From Pseudodesulfovibrio nedwellii (GTDB lineage Bacteria > Desulfobacterota > Desulfovibrionia > Desulfovibrionales > Desulfovibrionaceae): a stretch of DNA of 64,000 nt. The notes beneath the pieces were generated by a model that searched no databases, was not told the DNA's origin, and saw only the letters and a program-made list of their open reading frames with translations. Positions 38,935 to 47,834 of this stretch are shown in pieces. Both the position numbers and the translations under genes were made by a program. How positions within the stretch are numbered: the stretch's first letter is position 1; the number at the start of each line of letters is the position of its first letter. The stretch lies in contig NZ_AP026709.1 of NCBI RefSeq assembly GCF_027923765.1, forward strand, positions 248,001 to 312,000, given 5' to 3'.

Positions 38935-39261
38935 GTGACTGAAACTCTTTTCGCAAACACCGCTCTCACAGTTTCAGCGACCGTCGGTTCAAGCGGATTC
39001 GTTCTATGGCTCCTTAAAAAATTAATCGAAAAACTCTTCGGAGATTTATCGGAGAAGGTGGACGCAACTGCAGCAGATACCAAGGAACAGATAACCCGCG
39101 TTCATGAACGTATTGATCGATACGAGGAAGCGCAGCGACTTTGCCAACTCAATCTTCATCAGCACTTCGCATCAAAGAAAGATGTTGAACGGCTGGACAT
39201 CAAGACGGACCAGAACACCGAACGTTTGGTGGCCGTCGAAACAACCTTGAAGGCAAAATAG
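38935..39261 (+). CDS. Membrane-anchored coiled-coil protein of the lysis cassette
   Basis: 108 residues from a GTG overlapping the end region of the previous gene (spacing 2 bases). An N-terminal membrane segment (TALTVSATVGSSGFVLWLLK) is followed by a long coiled coil (KEQITRVHERIDRYEEAQRL and TDQNTERLVAVETTLKAK). It resembles i-spanin-like or hemolysin-XhlA-like proteins that join membrane and cell wall in lysis. No lipobox is seen. Confidence 0.6.
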   Translation: MTETLFANTALTVSATVGSSGFVLWLLKKLIEKLFGDLSEKVDATAADTKEQITRVHERIDRYEEAQRLCQLNLHQHFASKKDVERLDIKTDQNTERLVAVETTLKAK

Positions 39262-39263
39262 AG

Positions 39264-39537
39264 AAAATTGTCATGCGACAACAGGACAAAAAAATAGACA
39301 ATTTTTAACCTAAAACCCTGCGGCCACACGAACCCCGGTGGCCGGTCGGCCAGGCATGAGCATTAAGCCCTGGCGTAACGGATAAACGAGCGCGATTTTT
39401 AAAAAGGTGCATATGGCGACGACGGCCAGGCACTACCCCGTTTCGGGGTAACGGTCGGATGAACCTCGCAGGCTCGATAAATCGCAGGGCATAGGGACAC
39501 AAGATCATAGCTCAGAATTTCCCCGTTTGGGGTTTTT
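39264..39537 (+). ncRNA. Structured non-coding gap between lysis and terminase genes
   Basis: The 293-base interval has no supportable gene. It shows in order: AAAATTGTC/GACAATTTT (39264-39272 with 39297-39305, then T), CGGCCAC/GTGGCCG (39321-39327 with 39338-39344), GCCAGG/CCTGGC (39349-39354 with 39369-39374), TACCCCG-TTT-CGGGGTA (39434-39450) and CCCC-GTTT-GGGG followed by five T (39521-39537). GGCCAGGCA occurs twice (39348 and 39424). A terminator of the lysis genes followed by a small RNA, or a packaging-related element, would fit. Confidence 0.4.
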
Positions 39538-39554
39538 ACTATGGAGAAAGAAGC

Positions 39555-39932
39555 GTGAGCAGAACGAGCTACTACAAAACCACGGCAGCGGACTTCAAAC
39601 TATTCAAGGCAACCTGTCTTGAGTGGGTTGAAAAGTTCAGTCTTGGTCAGTGGCATCATAACTTTGAGCATTGCCATCTCGATGTCGAAGGCCGGTGCGC
39701 TCAAGTGGCGTTCACTATCGGTTCAAGGCATACGCTTTTTTCTCTTTCGAAGGTTTGGACGGTCAAGCCAACCAAGCTGGAAATTAAGAAGGCCGCGTTG
39801 CACGAAGTAACGCATGTTCTTACAGCACGGCTTTACGATTTTGCTACAGCGCGGTTTGTGAATAAAGACGAGATACTGGAAGAGTTCGAAGCAATTTCAA
39901 GGGCGTTGGAACACGCAATTTACGGGCAATAG
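39555..39932 (+). CDS. Small zincin-like protein
   Basis: 125 residues from a GTG behind GGAGAAAGAAG. KAALHEVTHVLTARLYD contains HEVTH, the HExxH zinc metallopeptidase motif, with a possible third ligand Glu in EILEEFEAISR. Short SprT-like or DUF-type phage proteases of this size occur beside terminase genes. It may cleave a host factor or act during head maturation; unproven. Confidence 0.65.
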   Translation: MSRTSYYKTTAADFKLFKATCLEWVEKFSLGQWHHNFEHCHLDVEGRCAQVAFTIGSRHTLFSLSKVWTVKPTKLEIKKAALHEVTHVLTARLYDFATARFVNKDEILEEFEAISRALEHAIYGQ

Positions 39933-39934
39933 TT

Positions 39935-40462
39935 ATGGCGAAGAAGAAGGCAACAAAGCTCTCAGAAAAGCAGAAGAAGTTCGTCAGGGAATACCTGGTG
40001 GACCTTAATGCAACGCAAGCTGCTGTCCGTGCTGGCTACTCTGAAAAGACCGCTCGAAAGCAAGGCTCTCGCCTGTTGACAAATGTAGACATTCAAAAAG
40101 CCATTCAGAGCGGAGTCGTAAAGCGCGAGAAGCGCACCGAGATAGATCAGGATTACGTCATTAACACAATCGTCGAGACGGTCGAGCGATGCAAGCAAGC
40201 AAAGCCCGTCATTGGTCGGAATGGCCAGCATCTCAAAGTTGAAAATTCAGATGGCGAAATGGCCCCGGCCTACACGTTCGAACCGAACGCGATTCTCAAA
40301 GGAACAAAACAGCTTGGCCAGCATCTTGGCATGTTCACTGAAAGAATTGACCACAATCATAGTGGTTCGGTTGAACTCAAACACGCTTATTCACACATGC
40401 TGGCAGAAATCGACGGTAAAACCGCAGACCTGATGAAAGGAAACGAGGCAGAGGATGAGTAG
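39935..40462 (+). CDS. terS: Terminase small subunit
   Basis: 175 residues. The N-terminal LSEKQKKFVREYLVDLNATQ then AAVRAGYSEKTARKQGSRLL is the standard terminase small subunit DNA-recognition helix-turn-helix. The C-terminal part interacts with the large subunit. It recognises the phage packaging site and starts 2 bases after the zincin gene, overlapping terL by 8 bases. Confidence 0.93.
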   Translation: MAKKKATKLSEKQKKFVREYLVDLNATQAAVRAGYSEKTARKQGSRLLTNVDIQKAIQSGVVKREKRTEIDQDYVINTIVETVERCKQAKPVIGRNGQHLKVENSDGEMAPAYTFEPNAILKGTKQLGQHLGMFTERIDHNHSGSVELKHAYSHMLAEIDGKTADLMKGNEAEDE

Positions 40463-41966
40463 TATTACTCAAGAAGAATTCACAGAGAAATTTCGCTCCC
40501 GTTGGTGGCGGCTGAATAATCTCTATTGGATTCAGGATAAGCGCGGTCGCCGCGTGAAGTTCAATCTCAATTGGGGACAGCGTGATTTGCTGGCTCAACT
40601 TTGGTTTTTGAACATCATCCTCAAGGCCCGCCAGATTGGTTTTACCACATTTATTTGTATCCTTGGGTTGGATGCTTGCTTGTTCAACTCCAACTTTGAA
40701 TTTGGTGTCATCGCCCACGCGCTCAAGGAAGCCCAGAAGATTTTCCGCAAGAAGATCAAATATCCCTACGACAATTTGCCCGACTTTGTGAAAGAGGCAC
40801 ACCCGCTTGAAAACAAGACGGGTTCTGAATTCGTCTTTGCCAACGGTTCCAGTATCAGTGTTGGTGTTTCGTATCGTTCTGGCACCGCTCAAATGCTGCT
40901 TGTCTCCGAGTTTGGGAAGATATGCGCCAAATATCCACACAAGGCGGAAGAGATTGTTACCGGTGCGTTCCAGGCCGTAGAAGCGGGGCAATACATCTTC
41001 ATCGAATCCACAGCTGAGGGGCGGCAAGGATATTTCTATGACTACTGTATGGAAGCTCTCAAAGACTTGCTTGAAGGTCGGAAGCTGACAGAACTCGACT
41101 TCAAGTTTCACTTCTTCCCTTGGTGGAAGCATCCAACCTATCGCATTGGCGTTGAAGGTGTCGTCTTTACGAAGAAGGATGACGAGTATTTCAATGAGGT
41201 TGAGACAGAGTGCAAGACCACTTTGGAGCCCGAACAGCGTGCTTGGTATATCAAAAAGCGTAAGCTTCTCGGTGAGAAGATGAAGCAGGAATACCCGTCT
41301 ACGCCCAAGGAATCCTTTGAGCAATCCATTCAGGGTGCCTACTTCGCCACTCAATTCCAAGATATCTACAGTGAAGGCCGCATAACCAACGTGCCCGTAC
41401 TCAAGGGTGTTCCAGTTAACACCTATTGGGACTTGGGCATGAACGACGTTACGGCTATTTGGTTCATTCAGAAGCACGGGCTGACCGTTCGTCTTATTGA
41501 TTACTACGAGAACAGTGGCGAAGGGCTGGAGCATTACGCGCAAGAGCTCGATAAAATCGCCAAGGAACGCAAGTTTCACTACGGCGAACATTTTGCTCCT
41601 CACGATATCGAAGTCAGAGAGCTTGGCACCGGCAAGTCGCGGTTCGAAGTCGGTGGAGAATATGGCATCCATTTCACCACCGTTCCCCGTGTGGAGAAGA
41701 AAGCTGACTCCATCGAAGCGGCCCGCAAGCTCTTGCCGACGTGTTGGTTCGATGAGGCTCATACCGGCGATACAGGCGTGCCTCGTTTGGAGAACTATTG
41801 CAAAGATTGGAATGATCGGGCCGGGGTTTGGTCTTCCAAGCCTAAACACGACATCAACAGCAATGGCTCAGACGCATTTCAAACATTTGCCCTCGCAGAA
41901 CAAGAAGCAACCCACGGCGCAATACCTCAGTCTCCCAAGATTGAACGTGTCGGCGCGTGGGCATAA
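40455..41966 (+). CDS. terL: Terminase large subunit
   Basis: 503 residues. The ATPase domain has the Walker A variant LKARQIGFTTF and a region QMLLVSEFGKI like the Walker B/coupling part; the nuclease domain has TYWDLGMNDVTAIW (first Asp) and later DINSNGSDAFQTFALAE (Asp). It cuts the concatemer and drives DNA into the head. The sequence type is that of terminases associated with P22-like portals. Confidence 0.93.
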   Translation: MSSITQEEFTEKFRSRWWRLNNLYWIQDKRGRRVKFNLNWGQRDLLAQLWFLNIILKARQIGFTTFICILGLDACLFNSNFEFGVIAHALKEAQKIFRKKIKYPYDNLPDFVKEAHPLENKTGSEFVFANGSSISVGVSYRSGTAQMLLVSEFGKICAKYPHKAEEIVTGAFQAVEAGQYIFIESTAEGRQGYFYDYCMEALKDLLEGRKLTELDFKFHFFPWWKHPTYRIGVEGVVFTKKDDEYFNEVETECKTTLEPEQRAWYIKKRKLLGEKMKQEYPSTPKESFEQSIQGAYFATQFQDIYSEGRITNVPVLKGVPVNTYWDLGMNDVTAIWFIQKHGLTVRLIDYYENSGEGLEHYAQELDKIAKERKFHYGEHFAPHDIEVRELGTGKSRFEVGGEYGIHFTTVPRVEKKADSIEAARKLLPTCWFDEAHTGDTGVPRLENYCKDWNDRAGVWSSKPKHDINSNGSDAFQTFALAEQEATHGAIPQSPKIERVGAWA

Positions 41967-41982
41967 CAACAGAAGGTGATTC

Positions 41983-44118
41983 ATGGGCGCACTGAACTAC
42001 AAGACTCCTGATCAACTCAAACAGGAAGATGACGAGAAAGCACGGCAAGCCGCTGAGAACAGGCAGGCGAGTCCCGCTATCTCCGGGTTGTCTTCTTATG
42101 TCGATTTGTGTTGGCAGGCTGCTTTGCAGGCAAAAGCACCTATTGAACGCCGGATGTTCATGTGCTTGCGTGCCAAGCAAGGTCAGTACGAACCGGAGCG
42201 GTTGGCAGAGATTGAGAAGCACGGCGGCAGCACGATCTACATGAATATCACGGAAGAGAAGTGCAACGCGGCTGAGTCCTGGCTTGAAGATATCCTTATG
42301 CAGCCTGACGCGAACCCTTGGGGTGTTGATCCTACTCCTATTCCTGAGCTTTCCCCTGACAAACAGAAAGAGATTGATCAGGACATTGAACAGCATATCA
42401 ATGGCATGGTTCAACGACAGATTGCCATGGAAAATCAACAGCACTTTGAGCAAACAGGTCAGAGCCTCGATCTCACCGCTGTAGATATCCAATACAAAAT
42501 GCAAGAGGCCTATGAAGCACTCAAGGGCAGCATTGAAGAATACCGTTCGTTTGTACTCAAGGAGACAAAGAAGCAGGCCAAGGCCGCTGACGTCGCCATA
42601 GAACGCAAGATGGAAGACGAGCTCGAAGAGGCGAGTTGGGAAGATGCTCTACGCGATGCCATACCTGATATTGTTGGTATGCCCGCTGGCTTTGTGAAAG
42701 GCCCGATTTTCAAGCGCAAGAAAGAAATGGTGTGGGGCGAAGGACCGGACGGACGCAGTGTCCCGACCGTTGAACACCGTATTGTCAAAGAATTTTACAG
42801 CCCTTCGCCGCTCGATATGTATCCGTCTCCCAATTCTAAGGATATTGGCGACGGTTTTCTGTTCGAAGTTCATCGCATGACTCGATTGGACCTCACATCA
42901 TTGATCGGTGTGCCGGGATACGATGAACAGGCTATTCGTGCTGTACTCACGCAGTATGGTAGCGGCGGGCTCAAGTCCTGGCTCTGGCTGAATAATGACC
43001 ATGCACGCAATGCTTTGCAGGGACGTCAACACGCAGACCTTGACCCCGAAGGCAAAATTGAAGCTTTGCAGTTTTGGGGCAATGTCCAAGGTAAGCACTT
43101 GATTATGTTCGGCGTACCGGCTGAACAGATTCCCGATCCGTTGGAAGAATATGCCGCCGAGCTTTGGAAGATTGGTCCTTACGTCATCAAAGCGGAACTC
43201 AACGGAGATCCGCTTGGCCGTCCGCCTTACTACAAGGCCGGTGTTCGTCCTATCAAGGGCTCGTTCTGGTACAAGGGCGTTCCCGAAGTCCTCGAAGACA
43301 TTCAGGAGATGTGCAACAGCGCAGCGCGTGCCCTGTGCAACAACATGGCCTTAGCTTCCGGCCCCCAGGTCGGTGTTGATATGGGCGCAATTCCGCCCGG
43401 TGAGAAGGTAACGGAGATGTACCCGCTCAAGGTTTGGCCATTCAATATGGGCAAGAATCCGGCAAGCGGACGTCAGCCTATTTGGTTCTTCCAACCCAAG
43501 CTTTTGGCCGGTGAACTTCTCAATGTTTACGCCAAGTGGTCGGATGAGGCAGACGTTAAGACCGGTATTCCCAAGTACAGCTACGGTGCTTCCTCTTCCG
43601 GTGGAGCATTGTCGACCGCTGCAGGCATGTCCATGATGATGACTGCCGCATCTCGCGGCATCAAGCGTATCATTCGTTGCATTGACAAGAACATCATCAA
43701 GCCGAGCGTTGTTCGCTTATGGCAATATCTCATGCTGTTTGAGCATGACGAAACGGTCTTGCGTGGTGATATCAAGATCAAGGCAACCGGATCGTCCGCA
43801 CTTATGGTCAAGGAACAACAAGCCGTCAGACGCAACGAGTTCTTGCAGATCGCCCTTCATCCTTCTGTGCAAAATATCATTGGTCCCACCGGGTTGGCGA
43901 ACATTCTTCGTCCGACTGTGCAGGGGCTTGATTACGATACTGACAAGATCATCCCCGAAGACGACGAAATCATGAAGCAGATTCAAGAGGCCATGGCTCA
44001 ACCGGGCGCAATTCCCGGAGAAGGTCAACCCGTTCCCGCCGAGATGGGACAGGGGGTTGACGCGGCTGGTGCGGCTATGGGCGGTGGTGACGCGGCTCTC
44101 TTCCAGGGAGGCAACTAG
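41983..44118 (+). CDS. Portal protein (P22-like)
   Basis: 711 residues, near the 725 of P22 portal. IYMNITEEKCNAAESWLEDI and an acidic, helical section precede the stem/clip region; LLAGELLNVYAKWSDEADVK and SGGALSTAAGMSMMMTAASR lie in the crown/wing part. The C-terminus is Gly/Pro rich, as is common for barrel regions. It is the ring through which DNA enters and leaves. GAAGGTG precedes the ATG. Confidence 0.88.
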   Translation: MGALNYKTPDQLKQEDDEKARQAAENRQASPAISGLSSYVDLCWQAALQAKAPIERRMFMCLRAKQGQYEPERLAEIEKHGGSTIYMNITEEKCNAAESWLEDILMQPDANPWGVDPTPIPELSPDKQKEIDQDIEQHINGMVQRQIAMENQQHFEQTGQSLDLTAVDIQYKMQEAYEALKGSIEEYRSFVLKETKKQAKAADVAIERKMEDELEEASWEDALRDAIPDIVGMPAGFVKGPIFKRKKEMVWGEGPDGRSVPTVEHRIVKEFYSPSPLDMYPSPNSKDIGDGFLFEVHRMTRLDLTSLIGVPGYDEQAIRAVLTQYGSGGLKSWLWLNNDHARNALQGRQHADLDPEGKIEALQFWGNVQGKHLIMFGVPAEQIPDPLEEYAAELWKIGPYVIKAELNGDPLGRPPYYKAGVRPIKGSFWYKGVPEVLEDIQEMCNSAARALCNNMALASGPQVGVDMGAIPPGEKVTEMYPLKVWPFNMGKNPASGRQPIWFFQPKLLAGELLNVYAKWSDEADVKTGIPKYSYGASSSGGALSTAAGMSMMMTAASRGIKRIIRCIDKNIIKPSVVRLWQYLMLFEHDETVLRGDIKIKATGSSALMVKEQQAVRRNEFLQIALHPSVQNIIGPTGLANILRPTVQGLDYDTDKIIPEDDEIMKQIQEAMAQPGAIPGEGQPVPAEMGQGVDAAGAAMGGGDAALFQGGN

Positions 44119-44120
44119 CC

Positions 44121-44369
44121 ATGCCTGGATTCGATAACGACGCACTGACTGAACCTTTCCTTCGCGCAATCATGAGTGCGGGCAGTGGGAACGATGAGCT
44201 TGAGAAGGGCTTTCGCGCCTTGGCAGATTGTCACCGCAAAGACTTAGTCTCGGTTCGGGACCATGACGAGATGTTCCGGTTACAGGCCGCAGCCGAAGCC
44301 ATGGAAGACACCGCTGATCTGTTTGGTGGTGGAGCCTACGAAATCTTGAAGAAGCTCAAGGAAGCGTAA
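44121..44369 (+). CDS. Small hypothetical head-region protein
   Basis: 82 residues, helical, starting MPGFDNDALTEPFLRAIMSA. It has no motif that I recognise. Coupled by a one-base stop/start overlap to the next gene. Likely a structural accessory. Confidence 0.7.
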   Translation: MPGFDNDALTEPFLRAIMSAGSGNDELEKGFRALADCHRKDLVSVRDHDEMFRLQAAAEAMEDTADLFGGGAYEILKKLKEA

Positions 44370-44971
44370 TGGGCACTTATACAGGCATACCCCCGACTCC
44401 GATGTTGGATCAGATTGAAGTGAACAACAGGCCGTGGAGCCCTACAGGGGCTTTGGTGTTCCAGAAAGATAATAGTGGATGTACTCGTCTTTTGCCTCCT
44501 CTTGCCGTGGTCGGCACCGGTCCCGGTTGGGAGTACGAAGCTGAGTCCATTCCTGATGAGTGCGACATTCTCGTTGTCAACCGGGCTGGCTGCGAACTCA
44601 CATGGCGACCGGTCAAGTGGTGGGCGACCATGCACCCTGAGTTCCTTGCCGATTGGACATTCCAACGGATGGAGAACGGCGGCAACTTGGATATCGAAAT
44701 CGTCGCACCGTTTCAATCCAAGAACAAAGAACACATGATCCTCAATATTTCCCCGAAAGCCGGAACGTCCGGTCTTTATGGCGTCTTGGTTGGCCTCGTT
44801 AATGGCTACCGGGATATTCGATTGTACGGCGTTCCGCTTGAGGGACGCGACGACATGGACGGCGGATTGTCCGTTGTCCACGAACAGTGGGAACGGTTGT
44901 TCCCGATACTGACGAAGTATGTAACCGCCCCGTGCCCCGGATGGACGCGACGGTTGTTTCATAAAAAGTGA
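44369..44971 (+). CDS. Hypothetical phage protein, DUF115/6-HMP-like fold suspected
   Basis: 200 residues. PPLAVVGTGPGWEYEAESIP, then CDILVVNRAGCEL and KWWATMHPEFLADW, then SGLYGVLVGLVNGYRDIRLY follow the pattern of phage proteins with a Rossmann-like fold seen in DUF115/pterin-kinase relatives (G-x-G near the start, short motifs after each strand). Function unknown. It lies between the portal and the scaffold, an unusual place for an enzyme. Confidence 0.6.
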   Translation: MGTYTGIPPTPMLDQIEVNNRPWSPTGALVFQKDNSGCTRLLPPLAVVGTGPGWEYEAESIPDECDILVVNRAGCELTWRPVKWWATMHPEFLADWTFQRMENGGNLDIEIVAPFQSKNKEHMILNISPKAGTSGLYGVLVGLVNGYRDIRLYGVPLEGRDDMDGGLSVVHEQWERLFPILTKYVTAPCPGWTRRLFHKK

Positions 44972-45070
44972 GGCCCCGAACACGGGTGTGTCCAGAGCCT
45001 CGGAGCTCGACAGGCTGATAAGCCTACCGGCGTAGGAACCTACAAGCTTATCAATACCTGTCGAATCCGA
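44970..45070 (+). ncRNA. Densely structured RNA element before the scaffold gene
   Basis: Nested perfect stems: TCGGA/TCCGA (45000-45004 with 45066-45070), TCGACAGG/CCTGTCGA (45007-45014 with 45057-45064), TGATAAGC/GCTTATCA (45016-45023 with 45046-45053) and CTAC/GTAG (45024-45027 with 45032-45035), the last exclusive with GTAG/CTAC (45032-45035 with 45040-45043). Before it lies GAGGC/GCCTC (44970-44974 with 44997-45001) around CCCG-AACA-CGGG, sharing bases 45000-45001 with the first stem. No T run follows. The 197-base gap has no gene. Confidence 0.6.
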
Positions 45071-45168
45071 CAAGCCACATCACACCAGTTCGGAGAACAT
45101 CAACCCAAACGTGAATACCTTGCACGCTCCAATCGGAATACGTTCAAGGCTCACAGGAGGTTACTGGT

Positions 45169-46254
45169 ATGAGTGACGTAAAATTGCCCAAGCAGGTTGA
45201 AGAGCAAGGCAAGCGGGCTGATGAAGCAGCCGAAGCGATGATGGCAGGGAAGACCGACCCGAAGGGCGATGGAACACCGGGCGAACCGGCTCCTGAATCT
45301 GAACCGGCAGCGGCTCCCGGACCTGAACCTTCCTCTGAACCGGGAACACCTGAGCCAGAACCGGCTAAGGCTCCCGACGATCTCGCGGCGTTGAGGCATC
45401 AACTCGACGTTTTACAGGGCAAATACGACGCTGAGGTTCCGACCCTCAGTAGGGAAAAGCGACGGCTTCAAGGTTTGGTCAATGACCTGACCGGTCAGAA
45501 CACCGCGCTCCAATCTCAATTGGAGACGGCTCTGGTAGCTGCCAACGCCAACCCCGCAGGCGGAACCGATGTGGCCGAGCCTCACGGCAACATCAATCCC
45601 GAAGACATGGCCGATTACGGCGACGAGTTTGTGACCATGGCCAGAGAGAACAATGAACTCAAGGCACAGGTTGAAACCATGTCGAGCAAGTTGGATGAAC
45701 TGACCGGGCAGGTCGGCAGCGTGGTTCAGACCACTACGCAGACCTCATACGAGAAGTTCACCAATAAGCTCAACGACGAATTGTCAGATTGGGACGCAAT
45801 CAACAATGATCCTGATTTCATATCCTACTTGGATGATGAAGGGACGTTGACGGTTTTCCAAGCGCACGCACAGAACCACGACGTCGCAAAGACGGTCAAG
45901 TTCATGCGTCGATTCGTAGCCGAATCAGGCAAGTCTTACGGGACTGACCCGATGCCCCCGGCGTCTCCCGCCGCTCCCGCACCGACTCCGGTACTGGCAC
46001 AGGCTCCCACGCCTCAGCCGTCCGTTGAGCCGAGTTCGCAGGGCGCACTTGACGTTGATCCCCAACAGCAAGGTTTGAATTACACCACTTCGCAAGTGAA
46101 AGAGTTCTATCAAAAGTTCGCTCTCGCTGGTGCTGGTGGTGCTTTCAGACCGTTCAATGTTGGGAGTCTTGTCGTCAATACCAAGGCGGACGCTGACAGA
46201 ATAGATTCTGACATCACCCTCGCGGGGATGCAGGGCCGAGTCCTTGAAGGATAA
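45169..46254 (+). CDS. Capsid scaffolding protein
   Basis: 361 residues. An acidic Pro/Glu/Ala-rich N-terminus (EPAPESEPAAAPGPEPSSEP) is followed by a coiled coil (about 70-185, with TLSREKRRLQGLVNDLTGQN), a second Pro-rich segment and a short C-terminal region. This low-complexity, coiled-coil structure and its position before the coat gene define phage scaffolds. AGGAGG lies 9 bases before the ATG. Confidence 0.8.
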   Translation: MSDVKLPKQVEEQGKRADEAAEAMMAGKTDPKGDGTPGEPAPESEPAAAPGPEPSSEPGTPEPEPAKAPDDLAALRHQLDVLQGKYDAEVPTLSREKRRLQGLVNDLTGQNTALQSQLETALVAANANPAGGTDVAEPHGNINPEDMADYGDEFVTMARENNELKAQVETMSSKLDELTGQVGSVVQTTTQTSYEKFTNKLNDELSDWDAINNDPDFISYLDDEGTLTVFQAHAQNHDVAKTVKFMRRFVAESGKSYGTDPMPPASPAAPAPTPVLAQAPTPQPSVEPSSQGALDVDPQQQGLNYTTSQVKEFYQKFALAGAGGAFRPFNVGSLVVNTKADADRIDSDITLAGMQGRVLEG

Positions 46255-46291
46255 GACCCAAGTCTCTCCATAAGGGGGAGGAGTTATTGAT

Positions 46292-47224
46292 ATGATTAGT
46301 ATGTTTAGTGGCGTTCCCACTCACAGTGGAAACCTTACCCCGGCAGAAGTATACGCGGGCAAATTGCTGCGTAAGTTCTACGAAACAACCGTATTCGCTG
46401 CGATTGCATCGACCGACTACGAAGGTGAAATCACCAAGGGGGGAGATAAGATTATCATCCGCACAACCCCTGACATCATCATCCGTGATTATGTCATCGG
46501 GCAGCCTCTCAATTACGAGAACCCGGAACCCGGCACTGTTGAACTGTCCATCGATCAGGCCAAGTATTACGCGGTCAAGATCAACAAGGTGCAGCAGAAG
46601 CAGGCCGACATTGCCTTTGCCGACGATTGGGCCAAGGACGGTTCCTCGCAGATGAAAATTGCCATCGACGCCAACGGTCTTGCCTCCATGGTCGGTGGCG
46701 CAGCCGCAGACAACAAAGGTGTTACCGCAGGCAAGGACTCCGGTTCTGTCAATCTCGGTGCAGCCGGTGCCCCTGTTACCATTACTTCGACTAACGTGGT
46801 CACGAAGATTGTTGAAATGGGCCAGGTTCTCGCAGAGCAGAGCGTGGACGAAGACGGTTTGAGTTTGGTTATCCCCGCGTGGATGTCCACCAAGCTCAAG
46901 ACGTCCGATCTCAAGGACGCTTCAATGACCGGTGACGGCGAGTCCGTTATGCGTAACGGTCGCCTGGGACGCATCGACAACTTCACTATCTACCGTTCCA
47001 ACCAGTTGACTACTGTCACTGACGCTGCCGCCAGTAACAAGAAATGCACCTACGTGTACGCGCTCCACAAGGCTGCCGTGGCTTTCGCCTCGCAGCTTGT
47101 CGAGAACGAGACTTTGCCTAACCCGAACGACTTCGGTTCGCTCATGCGTGGTCTGCAGGTCTTCGGTCGCAAGGTCATCAACCCGGTCGCATTGGCCGAA
47201 GGTTACTTCACCCCCGGCGCGTAG
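46292..47224 (+). CDS. Major capsid protein
   Basis: 310 residues behind GGGGGAGGAG. FYETTVFAAIASTDYEGEIT then KGGDKIIIRTTPDIIIRDYV are typical of coat proteins with an HK97-type fold; LVIPAWMSTKLKTSDLKDAS and the ALHKAAVAFASQLVENE strand complete the core. Strong ribosome site and a terminator directly after the gene suit a highly expressed structural protein. Confidence 0.9.
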   Translation: MISMFSGVPTHSGNLTPAEVYAGKLLRKFYETTVFAAIASTDYEGEITKGGDKIIIRTTPDIIIRDYVIGQPLNYENPEPGTVELSIDQAKYYAVKINKVQQKQADIAFADDWAKDGSSQMKIAIDANGLASMVGGAAADNKGVTAGKDSGSVNLGAAGAPVTITSTNVVTKIVEMGQVLAEQSVDEDGLSLVIPAWMSTKLKTSDLKDASMTGDGESVMRNGRLGRIDNFTIYRSNQLTTVTDAAASNKKCTYVYALHKAAVAFASQLVENETLPNPNDFGSLMRGLQVFGRKVINPVALAEGYFTPGA

Positions 47225-47240
47225 CCTAAACCAATAACAA

Positions 47241-47268
47241 GGAGGGGTGAAATTCCCCTCCCTTTTTT
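47241..47268 (+). terminator. Terminator after the major capsid gene
   Basis: Perfect stem GGAGGGG/CCCCTCC (47241-47247 with 47255-47261) followed by six T (47263-47268). Partial read-through would make later genes less abundant than coat protein. Confidence 0.85.
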
Positions 47269-47281
47269 ACAAGGATACAAT

Positions 47282-47821
47282 ATGAGCAACCCCAAGATGC
47301 TTATCAAAGACGGCACTCTTTACCCGCACAACGACACTTTCGCGGCAATGGATGGCTTTGAAGTGGCCACCGCCGAACAGGTGGCAGCACATTCCGCCAA
47401 GGTGGAGAAGGTCAAGGGTGCAGAAATGCAGGCCGCAGCCTTTGAAGGTGAACCGGGCGAAGATGGCGAAATCACCGTTGACGATATTCTGACCGCCGCT
47501 GAGAGCGAGATTACTGATCTGGAAGGCAAGCTCGTCGTTGCTAATCAGACCATTGCCGAACGTGACCAGACCATCGTTGACCTGAACGTCAAGATCACCA
47601 GACTTGAGACTGAAATGGCTCAGGTCAAGACTCCCAATGTCGAAAGTGGTTCCGGTGGTGACGGCAATACAACTGGTGATAACACCCTCGCCGATCCCCT
47701 GGAAAACATGTCGCATGACGAACTTGATACTCATGCCTCCGGTCTTGGCATGAACCCTTTCCCGGCCAACAAAAACAAGGCCGAAAAAATCGCCGCTATC
47801 AACACGCATCAGGCCGAATAG
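47282..47821 (+). CDS. Coiled-coil structural accessory protein
   Basis: 179 residues. The start MSNPKMLIKDGTLYPHNDTF is followed by a coiled coil (about 75-120, LVVANQTIAERDQTIVDLNV) and a C-terminal SAP/HeH-like helix-extended unit (MSHDELDTHASGLGMNPFPA) that may bind nucleic acid. AAGGA precedes the ATG by 7 bases. It lies between coat and connector genes, the place of head completion or decoration proteins. Confidence 0.65.
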   Translation: MSNPKMLIKDGTLYPHNDTFAAMDGFEVATAEQVAAHSAKVEKVKGAEMQAAAFEGEPGEDGEITVDDILTAAESEITDLEGKLVVANQTIAERDQTIVDLNVKITRLETEMAQVKTPNVESGSGGDGNTTGDNTLADPLENMSHDELDTHASGLGMNPFPANKNKAEKIAAINTHQAE

Positions 47822-47834
47822 AAGGGCTTAGACT

